Origin: Streptacidiphilus sp. PB12-B1b
GTDB taxonomy: Bacteria > Actinomycetota > Actinomycetes > Streptomycetales > Streptomycetaceae
Reading direction: 5' to 3'
Length of the DNA: 64,000 nt
Assembly: GCF_014084125.1 (NCBI RefSeq)
Contig: NZ_CP048405.1
Span: 5,332,001-5,396,000 of the forward strand
Part shown: in pieces, positions 45,025-53,146 of the stretch
Position numbering within the stretch: the first letter of the stretch is position 1
How the letters are laid out: every line of letters starts with the position of its first letter
Notes under the pieces: model-generated
What the model was told of the DNA's origin: nothing
The model's database searches: none
Seen by the model: the letters and a program-made list of their open reading frames with translations, nothing else
Program-made: the position numbers and the translations under genes

Positions 45025-45863
45025 GGCCGCCGGACCTTGATCGCCAGGTTGGTGCCGCGCTCGGCCCAGCTGTCGTGCTCGCTGGCCTCCAGCTCCAGGC
45101 CCAGCACGGTGGCGAAGTACTCCTTGTCCTCCAGCGCGCGGGAGATGTCGCTGATCCTGTCGTAGGGGTAGCCGAAGTCCTCGGCGCCGGGCAGGGCCAG
45201 CGAGGTGACGCCGAAGACCCGCTCGCCGGTGAGGCCGGCCCCGGCGGCGAGGGAGCGCAGCTCGTCGGCGTCGTAGAGCCGCAGCGACGGGACGTGCGCG
45301 GACCACTTCACGGTCCGGGTGGCCTGGATCTCGGCCAGCTCCGCCGCCCCGGCGCCGTCCCGCAGGATCTTGGAGGACAGCGCGTTGGAGAGCGAGTGGC
45401 TCATCAGGAAGCCCGCCGCCCCCGGGCGCATCACGCGCTGGATCGTGGCGAACGCGGCGGCCGGGTCGTCCAGGAAGGAGAGCACGCCGTAGGTGCTGAT
45501 CACCGCGTCGAAGGACTCGGAGGCCAGCTCCGGCGCGTTCTCGATGTCGCAGTGGACCAGCTCGACCGAGTCGGCGACCGGGGAGGCCAGCCGGTTGGCC
45601 TCCGCCTGGCGGAGCATGTCGGCCGACTTGTCCGCGACCGTGACGGACACGCCGAACTCGCCCGCCAGCCAGATGCCCCAGCGGCCGGTGCCGCCGCCCA
45701 CGTCCAGCACGCGCTGGCCGGGCTGCAGGCCGAGGTGGCGGCGGATCAGCTCCTTGATCACCTCGTCGGCGAGGTGCCAGTAGGTGGCCTCGTAGAAGCC
45801 CTCGACGTTGCCGGCGTAGGGCTCGAAGAACGTGTCGAATTCGCTCTGGGTCATCAGGGACAT
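45021..45863 (-). CDS. SAM-dependent methyltransferase
   Basis: 280-residue class I methyltransferase with motif I VLDVGGGTGRWG, VTVADKSADML and DAVISTYGVLSFLDDP. The start MSLMTQSEFDTFFEPYAG is preceded by AAGGAG. It is translationally coupled to the next methyltransferase through a GTGA overlap. Two adjacent methyltransferases plus a third at 48714 suggest a heavily methylated product. Confidence 0.87.
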   Translation of the reverse strand: MSLMTQSEFDTFFEPYAGNVEGFYEATYWHLADEVIKELIRRHLGLQPGQRVLDVGGGTGRWGIWLAGEFGVSVTVADKSADMLRQAEANRLASPVADSVELVHCDIENAPELASESFDAVISTYGVLSFLDDPAAAFATIQRVMRPGAAGFLMSHSLSNALSSKILRDGAGAAELAEIQATRTVKWSAHVPSLRLYDADELRSLAAGAGLTGERVFGVTSLALPGAEDFGYPYDRISDISRALEDKEYFATVLGLELEASEHDSWAERGTNLAIKVRRP

Positions 45864-45986
45864 GGGGATTCTCCTTCTTGGTGGTGCGGACCGGGGCTTC
45901 GTGTCCCGGTCCGGGGTGGGCGGTTCAGGCTCCGGCGGCCAGCGGCCCTTGGGGGCGACGGGCCAGCAGCCGGGAGGGCGGCGGGG

Positions 45987-46868
45987 TCAGCCCGGCGAGG
46001 TACGCGCCGTAGTCGACGCCGGGGGCATGGGCAGCAGGCGCACCCGGTCGTCGAGCCGGTACCACGCGTCGGTGGACCAGTCGGCGGCCAGCTCGTCCCA
46101 GTCCGGGGTGAGCGGCCAGCCGTGCGGGTGCGCGAACTCCGCCCGCAACGGCTCGTCCAGCGGCTGGTAGCGGACGTCGGCGGAGAGCCGGAGCTCGCCG
46201 CTGTCGTTGGGGCCGCCGCCGTGCACGGTCAGGCTGTGGAAGAGCACCAGGTCTCCCGGCGCGTAGTCGGCGGTGGCCCAGCGCGGGTCCTGCGGCGCGA
46301 CCGGCAGGTAGAGCGGGCGGCGCCCGCCGAGCGCGGCGTCGGTGGGCAGCAGCCCCTCCCGGTGCGATCCCGGGATCAGCCGCAGCCCCTGCCTGCCCGG
46401 GTCGCAGCCGGTGAACGGGATCCATGCTGTCAGCGCGTCGGTGCTCACGTGCTGGACCACGAAGTCCTGGTGGGCCCGGGTGGCGTACTCCCCCGGCCGC
46501 GCGGACGGCCGCGCCAGCCGGACGACCCGCGCCGGATGGCAGAAGACCTCCTCGCCGAACAGGTGCTCCACGAGCCCCCACAGCACCGGGGTGAACGCCA
46601 GCCGGTGGACGCTCTCCAGCCGGAGCACCGCCGGGTAGACCGTCCCGAAGGACTCGGCGCGGAAGCCGGGGCCCGGCTCCGCGACCAGCCCCTGCGGGTC
46701 GGTCAGCCACCCGGCGCCGTGCAGCGCCGTGCGCAGCTCGGCCAGGACGGCGCCGATCTCGGCGGCGTCGAGCACTCCCGGCAGGAAGAGGTAGCCGTCG
46801 TCGGCCAGCCGGTCGCGCAGTTCCCCGGCGTCCGCCAGGGCGCCGGAGGAGTCTCGTAGCGGGTGCAC
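45987..46868 (-). CDS. phytanoyl-CoA dioxygenase (PhyH) family protein, probable 3' frameshift
   Basis: 293-residue Fe(II)/2-oxoglutarate oxygenase as read. Iron ligands His133 and Asp135 (AHQDF) and the distal His in LFHSLTVHGGG are present, with LRLSADVRYQ providing the cosubstrate Arg region. GTG at 46868 has AGGAG upstream and lies just after the aaRS-like gene. After LLPMPP, near 46022, the frame ends in STTARTSPG, while the next frame continues GVDYGAYLAGLTPPPSRLLA and further in good codon usage to a stop at 45925. One missing C in a C-run would explain this, so the intact gene probably spans 45925-46868; natural mutation or sequencing error are both possible. Confidence 0.8.
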   Translation of the reverse strand: MHPLRDSSGALADAGELRDRLADDGYLFLPGVLDAAEIGAVLAELRTALHGAGWLTDPQGLVAEPGPGFRAESFGTVYPAVLRLESVHRLAFTPVLWGLVEHLFGEEVFCHPARVVRLARPSARPGEYATRAHQDFVVQHVSTDALTAWIPFTGCDPGRQGLRLIPGSHREGLLPTDAALGGRRPLYLPVAPQDPRWATADYAPGDLVLFHSLTVHGGGPNDSGELRLSADVRYQPLDEPLRAEFAHPHGWPLTPDWDELAADWSTDAWYRLDDRVRLLPMPPASTTARTSPG

Positions 46869-46876
46869 GGCCGCTC

Positions 46877-47935
46877 CTAGGGCAGGATGGTGCGGCCGTT
46901 GACGCGCGGCAGCAGTTCGAGGTTCCGGATGTCCTGCTGGCCCAGCAGCCACATCAGGAAGCGTTCGACGCCCATGCCGAAGCCCGCGGTCCGCAGCGGC
47001 GCACGGGTCTTCATCCGCAGGTACCAGTCGTAGTCCTCGGCCGGCACGGTGTGGCGCCGCAGGGCGTCGGTGAGCTCGACCGGGCCCACGTGCCGCTCAC
47101 CGGCCCCGACGACCTCGCCGGGGCCGAAGAGCAGGTCGCCGTTGAGGGCCCGGCCCCGGGCGTCCTGCCCCTGGTAGAACGGCACGGCCAGCGCGTCCCA
47201 GTGCGTGATCCAGAGGAAGTCGCCGAACATGTCCATCAGGGCGCGCTCACCGGCCCGGGTGAGGTTGCGCCAGCCGTCCTCGTGGACGACGAACCGGGGG
47301 TCGTCCTCCAGCCCGGCCACCGCCTCGTCGAAGGTCAGCTGCCGGAACGGGCGGGGACGGTCGAGCAGCGACTCCACGTGGTCGAGCGAGCCCGCCGCGG
47401 CGCGGATCAGGTCCGCGTGCCGGGCGGCCAGCTCCGCGACCAGGTGCCGCAGGTACTCCTCCACCAGGGTCATGACCTCGGGCAGGCCGCCGGGGACCTC
47501 GGCCTCGCTGTGGAAGAACTGGCACAGGTGCGTCGCGTCCGGGGCCTCGCCGCGGAACGACGGCATCAGGTAGTAGGCCCCGCGCGGCGACAGCCGGCAC
47601 AGGTATTCGAGGCTGAACTGCATCGAGTCGGCGAGGTACGTCGGCGCACCGAAGAGGTCGACCTTCACCGGGAGCGAGTCGCTGCCCAGGCCCATCGGCG
47701 AGGACACCGATCCGGTGGTCACCGGCAGGTGGCCGAAGCGCACGCCGCGCTCGGTCCAGAAGCCCACCGTGGCCGAGGTGATGGTGTCCTGGAGGTCGAG
47801 CAGCGCGGCGTACCAGGCACTGTCCAGCACGGTGAGGAAGTGGCTGTCGGGTTCGCGCCAGGAGCCGGGCGGGGTCAGCGTTCCGTCGGCCGCCTCGGGA
47901 GGCGCGGCCGAGGGGGACATCGCTTTCAGGGACAT
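46877..47935 (-). CDS. class II aaRS-like protein (AsnRS catalytic core without anticodon domain)
   Basis: 352 residues. It follows AsnRS/AspRS from motif 1 to motif 3: PVKVDLFGAPTYLADSMQFS, the motif-2 loop FRGEAPDATHLCQFFHSEAE (Arg128, Glu130), a middle with HWDALAVPFYQG and GDLLFGPGEVVGAGERHVGP, and motif 3 GFGMGVERF (Arg325) ending LELLPR. The roughly 100-residue OB-fold anticodon-binding domain is missing, so it probably activates an amino acid without canonical tRNA recognition, like the AsnA-type paralogues. It may form an aminoacyl adenylate or amide in this pathway. Its start overlaps the ChbG-like gene by 10 bases. Confidence 0.85.
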   Translation of the reverse strand: MSLKAMSPSAAPPEAADGTLTPPGSWREPDSHFLTVLDSAWYAALLDLQDTITSATVGFWTERGVRFGHLPVTTGSVSSPMGLGSDSLPVKVDLFGAPTYLADSMQFSLEYLCRLSPRGAYYLMPSFRGEAPDATHLCQFFHSEAEVPGGLPEVMTLVEEYLRHLVAELAARHADLIRAAAGSLDHVESLLDRPRPFRQLTFDEAVAGLEDDPRFVVHEDGWRNLTRAGERALMDMFGDFLWITHWDALAVPFYQGQDARGRALNGDLLFGPGEVVGAGERHVGPVELTDALRRHTVPAEDYDWYLRMKTRAPLRTAGFGMGVERFLMWLLGQQDIRNLELLPRVNGRTILP

Positions 47936-48717
47936 TGCGGCAGGTTTCCTTTCGCCGGCAGGGGAGCGAGGGTGATCCCGAGGCGCGTGACCGCCTCGTG
48001 GAAGCGGGGGTCGAGGAGGGTGGCGAGGTCGCTCACCCGGATGGGCCGCGCCCATTTCCACCGCCGTGAGCCGGGGTCGGTGAGGGTGTCGAGTTCGGGC
48101 CGGTCGGCGGCCGGGTGGGCGACCACCATGTGCGTCCCCGGCGGCAGGGCCGCCAGGTGGGCCAGCAGGTCGTCGGTCTTGGACTCCAGCGGGCGGGTGG
48201 ACAGGTGCCAGAGCGAGTCCAGCGCCATCGGCACCCCGGGGGCGGGGACGTCGTCCCGGCAGGGCAGCCCGCGTTCCGCGCTGACCGCAGCCAGTACGTC
48301 CGGATCGAAGACGCCCACGTGCGACTCGCAGTGCCGCGGCCGGATGCCGGCCGCCTCCATGACCCTCAGCTGTTCGCGCAGTTCGACCAGCGCCTCGCCG
48401 GGGTCGGCGCCGGCGGCCCGCAGTTCGGCGATCCCCGGCAGGTATCCGCCGTCCGGCGCCCGCAGCGTTCCGGCCGGGGTGAGCGGGTGGTAGCGCAGCC
48501 CCTCCCACTCGCAGGCCAGCACCAGGTGGGCGCCCAGGACCAGGCCCCGGCGCCGGGCCAGCCACATCGCGCGGTGCGCGTCCGGCGCCGGGACCATGAC
48601 CGACGCCTGCGTCACCGCCCCGGCCCGGTGGGCCGCCAGGATGCCGTCGGTCACGGCGGGGCACATGCCGTAGTCGTCGGCCTGGACGACCAGGATGCGT
48701 TCGGTGCGCTCGGTCAT
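47926..48717 (-). CDS. ChbG/YdjC-type deacetylase
   Basis: 263-residue carbohydrate deacetylase-like protein. The metal-binding motif VVQADDYGMCPAVTDGIL near residue 14, LGAHLVLACEWEG, and RHCESHVGV fit the ChbG family, which removes acetyl groups from N-acetylated oligosaccharides. Together with the glycosyltransferase-like domain two genes upstream, it may remove an acetyl protecting group from an amino sugar or amine. Overlaps the methyltransferase stop by four bases (ATGA). Confidence 0.85.
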   Translation of the reverse strand: MTERTERILVVQADDYGMCPAVTDGILAAHRAGAVTQASVMVPAPDAHRAMWLARRRGLVLGAHLVLACEWEGLRYHPLTPAGTLRAPDGGYLPGIAELRAAGADPGEALVELREQLRVMEAAGIRPRHCESHVGVFDPDVLAAVSAERGLPCRDDVPAPGVPMALDSLWHLSTRPLESKTDDLLAHLAALPPGTHMVVAHPAADRPELDTLTDPGSRRWKWARPIRVSDLATLLDPRFHEAVTRLGITLAPLPAKGNLPQCP

Positions 48718-49313
48718 GACTGGGCCTCCCGGGTGAGCACGTAGAGCAGCCAGCGGCGTCGGCCGCCGCCGGTCACCAACTGGTGCGCCGTGCCGCTGAG
48801 CGAGCGCACGCCCCGGTCCAGGTCGGCCATCAGCGCGTGCCAGCCGGGGTGCCGGTCGGCGGGCGGCTGGTAGAGCGAGATGAGCAGTTGCCCGCCCGGC
48901 GCGACCAGGTCGAGCATCCGGCGGACGGCGGCCAGCGGCTCGTCGAGGTAGTAGAGGACCTCGCTGAGCACGACGGCGTCGAAGCGTCCGCGCAGCGGCA
49001 GCCTGGAGGCGTCCGCGCAGATCAGCGTCTCGCCGGGGCCGCAGTTGCGTGAGGCCAGTGCGGCGTGGGACCAGTCGACGCCCACGTACCGCCCGGTGAA
49101 CCGGGTGCCCAGGCAGTCGCGCAGGACGCCCGTGCCGCAGCCGACGTCCAGGACGGCGGCGGCCCCGGCGGTGAGGATGTGCTCGCACAGCGCGGCGTAG
49201 CGGGCCTGTTCCGGGCCCCCGGCCAGGTAGTCCCAGCGGCCCGAGCGGTACTGCTCCTCCCACTCGTCCCGGCTGGTCTCCGGCACCTGCCGCACGGCCT
49301 CCCGGGGCGTCAT
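48714..49313 (-). CDS. SAM-dependent methyltransferase
   Basis: 199-residue class I methyltransferase: VLDVGCGTGVLRDCLG (motif I), YVGVDWSHAAL, and FDAVVLSEVLYYLDEP. The WEEQYRSGRWDYLAG N-terminus resembles nodulation- and sugar-type methyltransferases. ATG overlaps the end of the preceding fusion gene (ATGA), and its own end overlaps the ChbG-like gene. Substrate unknown. Confidence 0.87.
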   Translation of the reverse strand: MTPREAVRQVPETSRDEWEEQYRSGRWDYLAGGPEQARYAALCEHILTAGAAAVLDVGCGTGVLRDCLGTRFTGRYVGVDWSHAALASRNCGPGETLICADASRLPLRGRFDAVVLSEVLYYLDEPLAAVRRMLDLVAPGGQLLISLYQPPADRHPGWHALMADLDRGVRSLSGTAHQLVTGGGRRRWLLYVLTREAQS

Positions 49314-51385
49314 GAGCGCGGCCCCGTTGCGGCGGCGCCGCCCGGGCGGGCGGCTGCCGCGCGGAACTGCCCGGTGGCCAGGACCTCCGCGGCCGCAGCC
49401 AGCGCGAAGTCGACGTGCTCGTCCCGGTGGGCGTCGGTGAGGAAGTTGACGTCCCGTCGCAGCAGCACGCCGCGCCGCGCCATACCGGCGAGGAACGCCT
49501 CGGCGCTGCGTGCGTGCTCGGCCGGGTCCGCCGAGAAGCGCAGGCAGGGCATCGGGTCGTAGCCGACCGCGACCGGTCCCCGACCGGCCTGTTCGGCGGC
49601 GCGGTTGAGGCCCTCGCGCAGGCGCTCGCCGAGCCGGGCGATGCGCGGGTAGTAGTCGCTGGCGGCGTAGTGGCGCAGGGCGGCCTTCATCACCTCCAGC
49701 GAGACGGTCTCCCCGGCGAAGGTGCTGGAGACCCGCAGCTGCGCGAAGTCCGCCATGATCCGCCGGGGGCCGGCGACCGCGGCCAGCGGCGCGCCCGCCG
49801 CCAGGCCCTTGGAGAAGCAGACCAGGTCGCCCTGGACGCCCAGGTGGTGGCCGAGGCCGCCGGGGGCGAGCCGGAACCCGGTGACCACCTCGTCCAGCAC
49901 GAGCAGCGCGCCGCTGCCGTGGCAGGCGTCCCGCAGCGCGGTGAGGAACCCGGCGGTGAGCCTGCGGTGGTAGGGGGTGGACAGGACCACGCAGGCGAGC
50001 CTGCCGCCGGCGGCCGCCACATCCGCCAGCAGCCGGGCGTCGTCCTGCTCGGTGTGCAGCTCCACCCGGCGGGACAGCGGGAGCAGCGACTGCGGGACTC
50101 CGGGGCTGGCCCCGATCAACTGGTCGTGCCAGCCGTGGTACCCGGCCAGCAGCACCTCGTCCCGGCCGGTCCGCAGCCGGGCCAGCCGGACCGCGGCGGC
50201 GACGGCCTCGGCGCCGGTCTTGAGGAAGCGGACCATCTCCACGCCCGGGACCGTCCCGGCCAGCAGCTCGGCGGCGGTGACCTCGGCGGGCGTGGGCAGC
50301 GACAGGACGAGGCCGCGGGAGGCCCTCTCCTTGACCGTGTTGGTGACCACCGGGTGGTTGTAGCCGAGGGTCGCTGCGCCCAGGGCCGAGACGAAGTCGA
50401 CGTAGTCCTGCCCGTCCACGTCCCGGACCAGCGCACCGCTGCCGCGCTCCAGGTACACCGGGTAGTGGCCGTCGGCGAAGTTCTCCGGCCGCTTCTGGAA
50501 GGTGTGGGTCAGGCCCGGGGTCACCAGCTCGGCGCGGCGGCGCAGTTCGGCCGACCGGCGCAGGTCCAGCGGGGCGGTGCGGGCGGTGGGCAGCGCCTCG
50601 GCGCCGGGGACCGCCCGCAGGTGCTCGGGGGTGAGCGAGCGGTGCTGCCCCCGCCCGGCGAGCCAGGCCCGGCCGATGTCGTGGGCCACCACGGCGCGCG
50701 TCCAGTGGACCCGGTGCCGGTCGTAGCCGCCCTCGGCGAACACCTGCTCGCGGATCCGCTCGTCGACGCACAGGCCGGGGTCGGTGGTGGCCAGGGCCCG
50801 CGCGACCACCGGCGCCCAGCGCCGGGTCAGGTGGACGTGCGGGCTCAGCGGCAGGTAGTGCGCGGCCCAGCTCGACCGGTCCAGCCGGACCAGCGGCACC
50901 CGCGTGCCGGTCACCCCGGCGGCCTCGCCGGGGCGTTCGAAGGTCCCGCCACGGGCGGTGTGCGAGTTGCCGAGGACGATCTCGGTCGCCTCGCAGGCGT
51001 GCAGGTCCTCGATCAGGCCGTCGAGGTCGATCGGGCCGGTGAACTCCCAGTCGTCCTCCAGGTGGACGCCGACCGGCGAGGCCAGGTGGGAGAGCAGCAC
51101 CCCGAGCGCGGCCGGGAGGCCCACCTGGCGGGGGAACTCCTCCAGCACGACCTCGGCGACCCGGGGGTCGGCCGCCCGCAGGTCCCGCAGGAAGGCGAGG
51201 GTACGGGCACGCTCCTCGGGCGACACCGCGTAGGCCGGGTCCACCGTGACCAGGACGCGGAACGACCCGCTGAAGGTGACGTGTTCGAAGAAACTGGTGA
51301 AGGTGCGCAGCGCGGTGTCGCGCCCCACCGACGTGGTGGTGACGTCGATCGTGGCCGACGCGGGGACCGCTACGGGTTCGGGCAT
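49310..51385 (-). CDS. fusion of GT-A-like glycosyltransferase and class III aminotransferase
   Basis: 691 residues. The first 260 form a GT-A-like nucleotide-sugar transferase domain, with a DxD-type motif in VGVHLEDDWEF and RVLVTVDPAY at the first strand. The remainder is a PLP enzyme of the glutamate-1-semialdehyde aminomutase group: FQKRPENFADGHYPVYLERG, SLPTPAEVTAAELLAG, LVLDEVVTGFRL and the PLP Lys in VCFSKGLAAGAP near residue 525. Aminomutases of this group shift or install amino groups. The strong Shine-Dalgarno AAGGAGG precedes the ATG at 51385. This domain pairing is unusual, and may channel an amino-transferred product to glycosylation. Confidence 0.85.
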   Translation of the reverse strand: MPEPVAVPASATIDVTTTSVGRDTALRTFTSFFEHVTFSGSFRVLVTVDPAYAVSPEERARTLAFLRDLRAADPRVAEVVLEEFPRQVGLPAALGVLLSHLASPVGVHLEDDWEFTGPIDLDGLIEDLHACEATEIVLGNSHTARGGTFERPGEAAGVTGTRVPLVRLDRSSWAAHYLPLSPHVHLTRRWAPVVARALATTDPGLCVDERIREQVFAEGGYDRHRVHWTRAVVAHDIGRAWLAGRGQHRSLTPEHLRAVPGAEALPTARTAPLDLRRSAELRRRAELVTPGLTHTFQKRPENFADGHYPVYLERGSGALVRDVDGQDYVDFVSALGAATLGYNHPVVTNTVKERASRGLVLSLPTPAEVTAAELLAGTVPGVEMVRFLKTGAEAVAAAVRLARLRTGRDEVLLAGYHGWHDQLIGASPGVPQSLLPLSRRVELHTEQDDARLLADVAAAGGRLACVVLSTPYHRRLTAGFLTALRDACHGSGALLVLDEVVTGFRLAPGGLGHHLGVQGDLVCFSKGLAAGAPLAAVAGPRRIMADFAQLRVSSTFAGETVSLEVMKAALRHYAASDYYPRIARLGERLREGLNRAAEQAGRGPVAVGYDPMPCLRFSADPAEHARSAEAFLAGMARRGVLLRRDVNFLTDAHRDEHVDFALAAAAEVLATGQFRAAAARPGGAAATGPRS

Positions 51386-51438
51386 CACAACCTCCTTTCG
51401 GTATGCGGGATTTCCGCGAGTACTGGCGCGGATCACGG

Positions 51439-52683
51439 CTAGTAGAAACGGCCTTGTTCACTGACGAAGTGGTCGCTGCCGGGGGCGGCGCAGTGCGTGC
51501 AGCGCGCCCGTCGGCGCGGGACCATCCGGCCGAACACGGGCACCCGGCGCGCTGCGGCGCAGCCGTCGCAGACCCCGCGGACCAGTCCGCCGCCCTCCAC
51601 GCTGCGCCGCAACCGGGCACGGGCCGCGTCCAGTTGGCGCCGGTCGTAGGCGCCGAGCTCGGCCCGTACGGCGTCGGCGTCCGGGAACGGCGGCGTCGCC
51701 GCGTAGCAGGACGGCGCGCGCCGCCCCACCCGCCAGCTGCCGTCCGGCCGTACGCCGTACGCGAGCGGCGTCCCGGTGCGGGCGAGGCCGCGCTCGGCCC
51801 GCCGCCTGCGGAAGGGCACGTCGCCGGCCACCGCGATCCGCTGGGTGCGGATGCCGCCCAGGCTGCTGGTCCAGGCGTCCAGGCCCGCGGCGCCCTGCGG
51901 CGCCAGGATCCCGGCCTGCACCGGGGCCAGTACCGAGGGCAGGCCGAGCCCGCCCCGGTCGAGCTGGTGCATGCTGACCAGGGCGAGGACCTTGCCGGTG
52001 AAGCCGATGTCCACCAGATCGCCGGTGACGCCCAGCGCCTCGCGGTAGCGGGAGGCCATCAGGTACGTCGTCGCCAGGACGGTCGGGCGGCCGTCGCGCA
52101 GGCAGGACACCGTGAGGTGGCACACCTCGCCGTAGGAGGACAGCGCGTCCGTGGCGATGGTCAGCACCGGCAGCCCGAAGGCCGCGAAGGTCCGCTCCAG
52201 CACCTGCCGGTAGGCCTCCAGCGTCGCTGCCCCCTCGCCCGCCGGCAGCAGGTGGTTCAGCTGCACCGCGGGCCAGATGTAGCGCTCGCGGAACAGCGGG
52301 GTGCCGGAGCCGCGCAGCTGCCGCAGCAGGCCGCCGGTCGCCACCACGGGCCCCTGGTGCCGGTGCCACCGCAGCCACTCGACGTTGAGGTGGAGGTTGT
52401 CCGCGCGCAGCACCCAGTCGGGCTGGACCTGCGTGGGGGCGGGCAGCCGGTAGATGTTGGCGTACTGCGGGAAGACCTGCTCGTAGGCGTCGCGCCGGTT
52501 CAGGAACGGGTGCTCGGTGCGGGCCACCGGAAAGTCCCGGCCGACCTGCTCGACGAAGGTGTCGACCATCCGCCGGGCCACGCCCAGCCCGAGGCCGCGC
52601 CACGGCGTGATGCCGCTGCCGAAGCCGCCCTGGGCGACGATCCCCGCGTCGACCAGCGCGCGGTGGTACAGGGTGTCATGCAT
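51439..52683 (-). CDS. archaeal-type prolyl-tRNA synthetase-like protein
   Basis: 414 residues matching class IIa synthetases along their length. MHQLDRGGLGLPSVLAPVQ (238-256) lines up with the MHGDDxGLxLPPxxAPxQ motif 3 of archaeal/eukaryotic ProRS, and LFRERYIWPAVQLNHLL (130-146) with motif 2. An anticodon-domain-like region follows, and the C-terminus has two CxxC pairs (CDGCAA, CTHCAAP), as in the zinc domain of that ProRS type. Motif-2 residues differ from true ProRS (W-P-A replaces W-Q-E), so it is likely a paralogue with altered use. Streptomycetes normally use bacterial-type ProRS. Its start overlaps the preceding gene by eight bases. Confidence 0.75.
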   Translation of the reverse strand: MHDTLYHRALVDAGIVAQGGFGSGITPWRGLGLGVARRMVDTFVEQVGRDFPVARTEHPFLNRRDAYEQVFPQYANIYRLPAPTQVQPDWVLRADNLHLNVEWLRWHRHQGPVVATGGLLRQLRGSGTPLFRERYIWPAVQLNHLLPAGEGAATLEAYRQVLERTFAAFGLPVLTIATDALSSYGEVCHLTVSCLRDGRPTVLATTYLMASRYREALGVTGDLVDIGFTGKVLALVSMHQLDRGGLGLPSVLAPVQAGILAPQGAAGLDAWTSSLGGIRTQRIAVAGDVPFRRRRAERGLARTGTPLAYGVRPDGSWRVGRRAPSCYAATPPFPDADAVRAELGAYDRRQLDAARARLRRSVEGGGLVRGVCDGCAAARRVPVFGRMVPRRRARCTHCAAPGSDHFVSEQGRFY

Positions 52684-53146
52684 CGGGCGCCCCACCCTCC
52701 GCGGCGCGGTGCCGGTCGGCGGGGAGCCGTGCGGCGACCCAGCAGCACGGGCGCTGCCGCGCCTGGTCCGTCCGGCCCTCCACCTGCTCGGCGAGGGCGG
52801 ACAGCTCCCCGACCAGTGACCTGGCCAGGCCCTCGGCCGCGGCCCGGTCGTCGGTGAACGCCTGGACCAGCAGCAGCCCCTCGCGCTCGCCCTGCTCGTC
52901 GAGGTCGCGGCCGACCGAGTAGCAACGGCTGGGGCCCCGGCGCGGCCGGCCGGCCGGGACGATCTCGAAGTCGGTGCCGAAGGTCCGCAGGTACCAGGGC
53001 TCGTCCCCGGGGTCGAGGAGGACCGATCGGCGGTAGCGCAGCCCGCTGGCGGCCGGTACCGCGGGCACCTCGAGGATCTCCTCGATGCCGTGCCGGCGCA
53101 TGATGTCGGCGACCGCGCGCAGGGCAGTGTCACCGGACAGCGGCAT
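52676..53146 (-). CDS. hypothetical protein, unknown function
   Basis: 156 residues, no family recognised. It has ALRAVADIMRRHGIEEILEV, then RSVLLDPGDEPWYLRTFGTDFEIV, CYSVGRDLDEQGEREGLLLVQAFTD and a helical region before a Cys-containing QRPCCWVAARLPADR end. It sits between the S66 peptidase (17-base overlap) and the ProRS-like gene (8-base overlap), so it is certainly co-translated with them and may be a partner subunit of the ProRS-like enzyme. Confidence 0.7.
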   Translation of the reverse strand: MPLSGDTALRAVADIMRRHGIEEILEVPAVPAASGLRYRRSVLLDPGDEPWYLRTFGTDFEIVPAGRPRRGPSRCYSVGRDLDEQGEREGLLLVQAFTDDRAAAEGLARSLVGELSALAEQVEGRTDQARQRPCCWVAARLPADRHRAAEGGAPDA

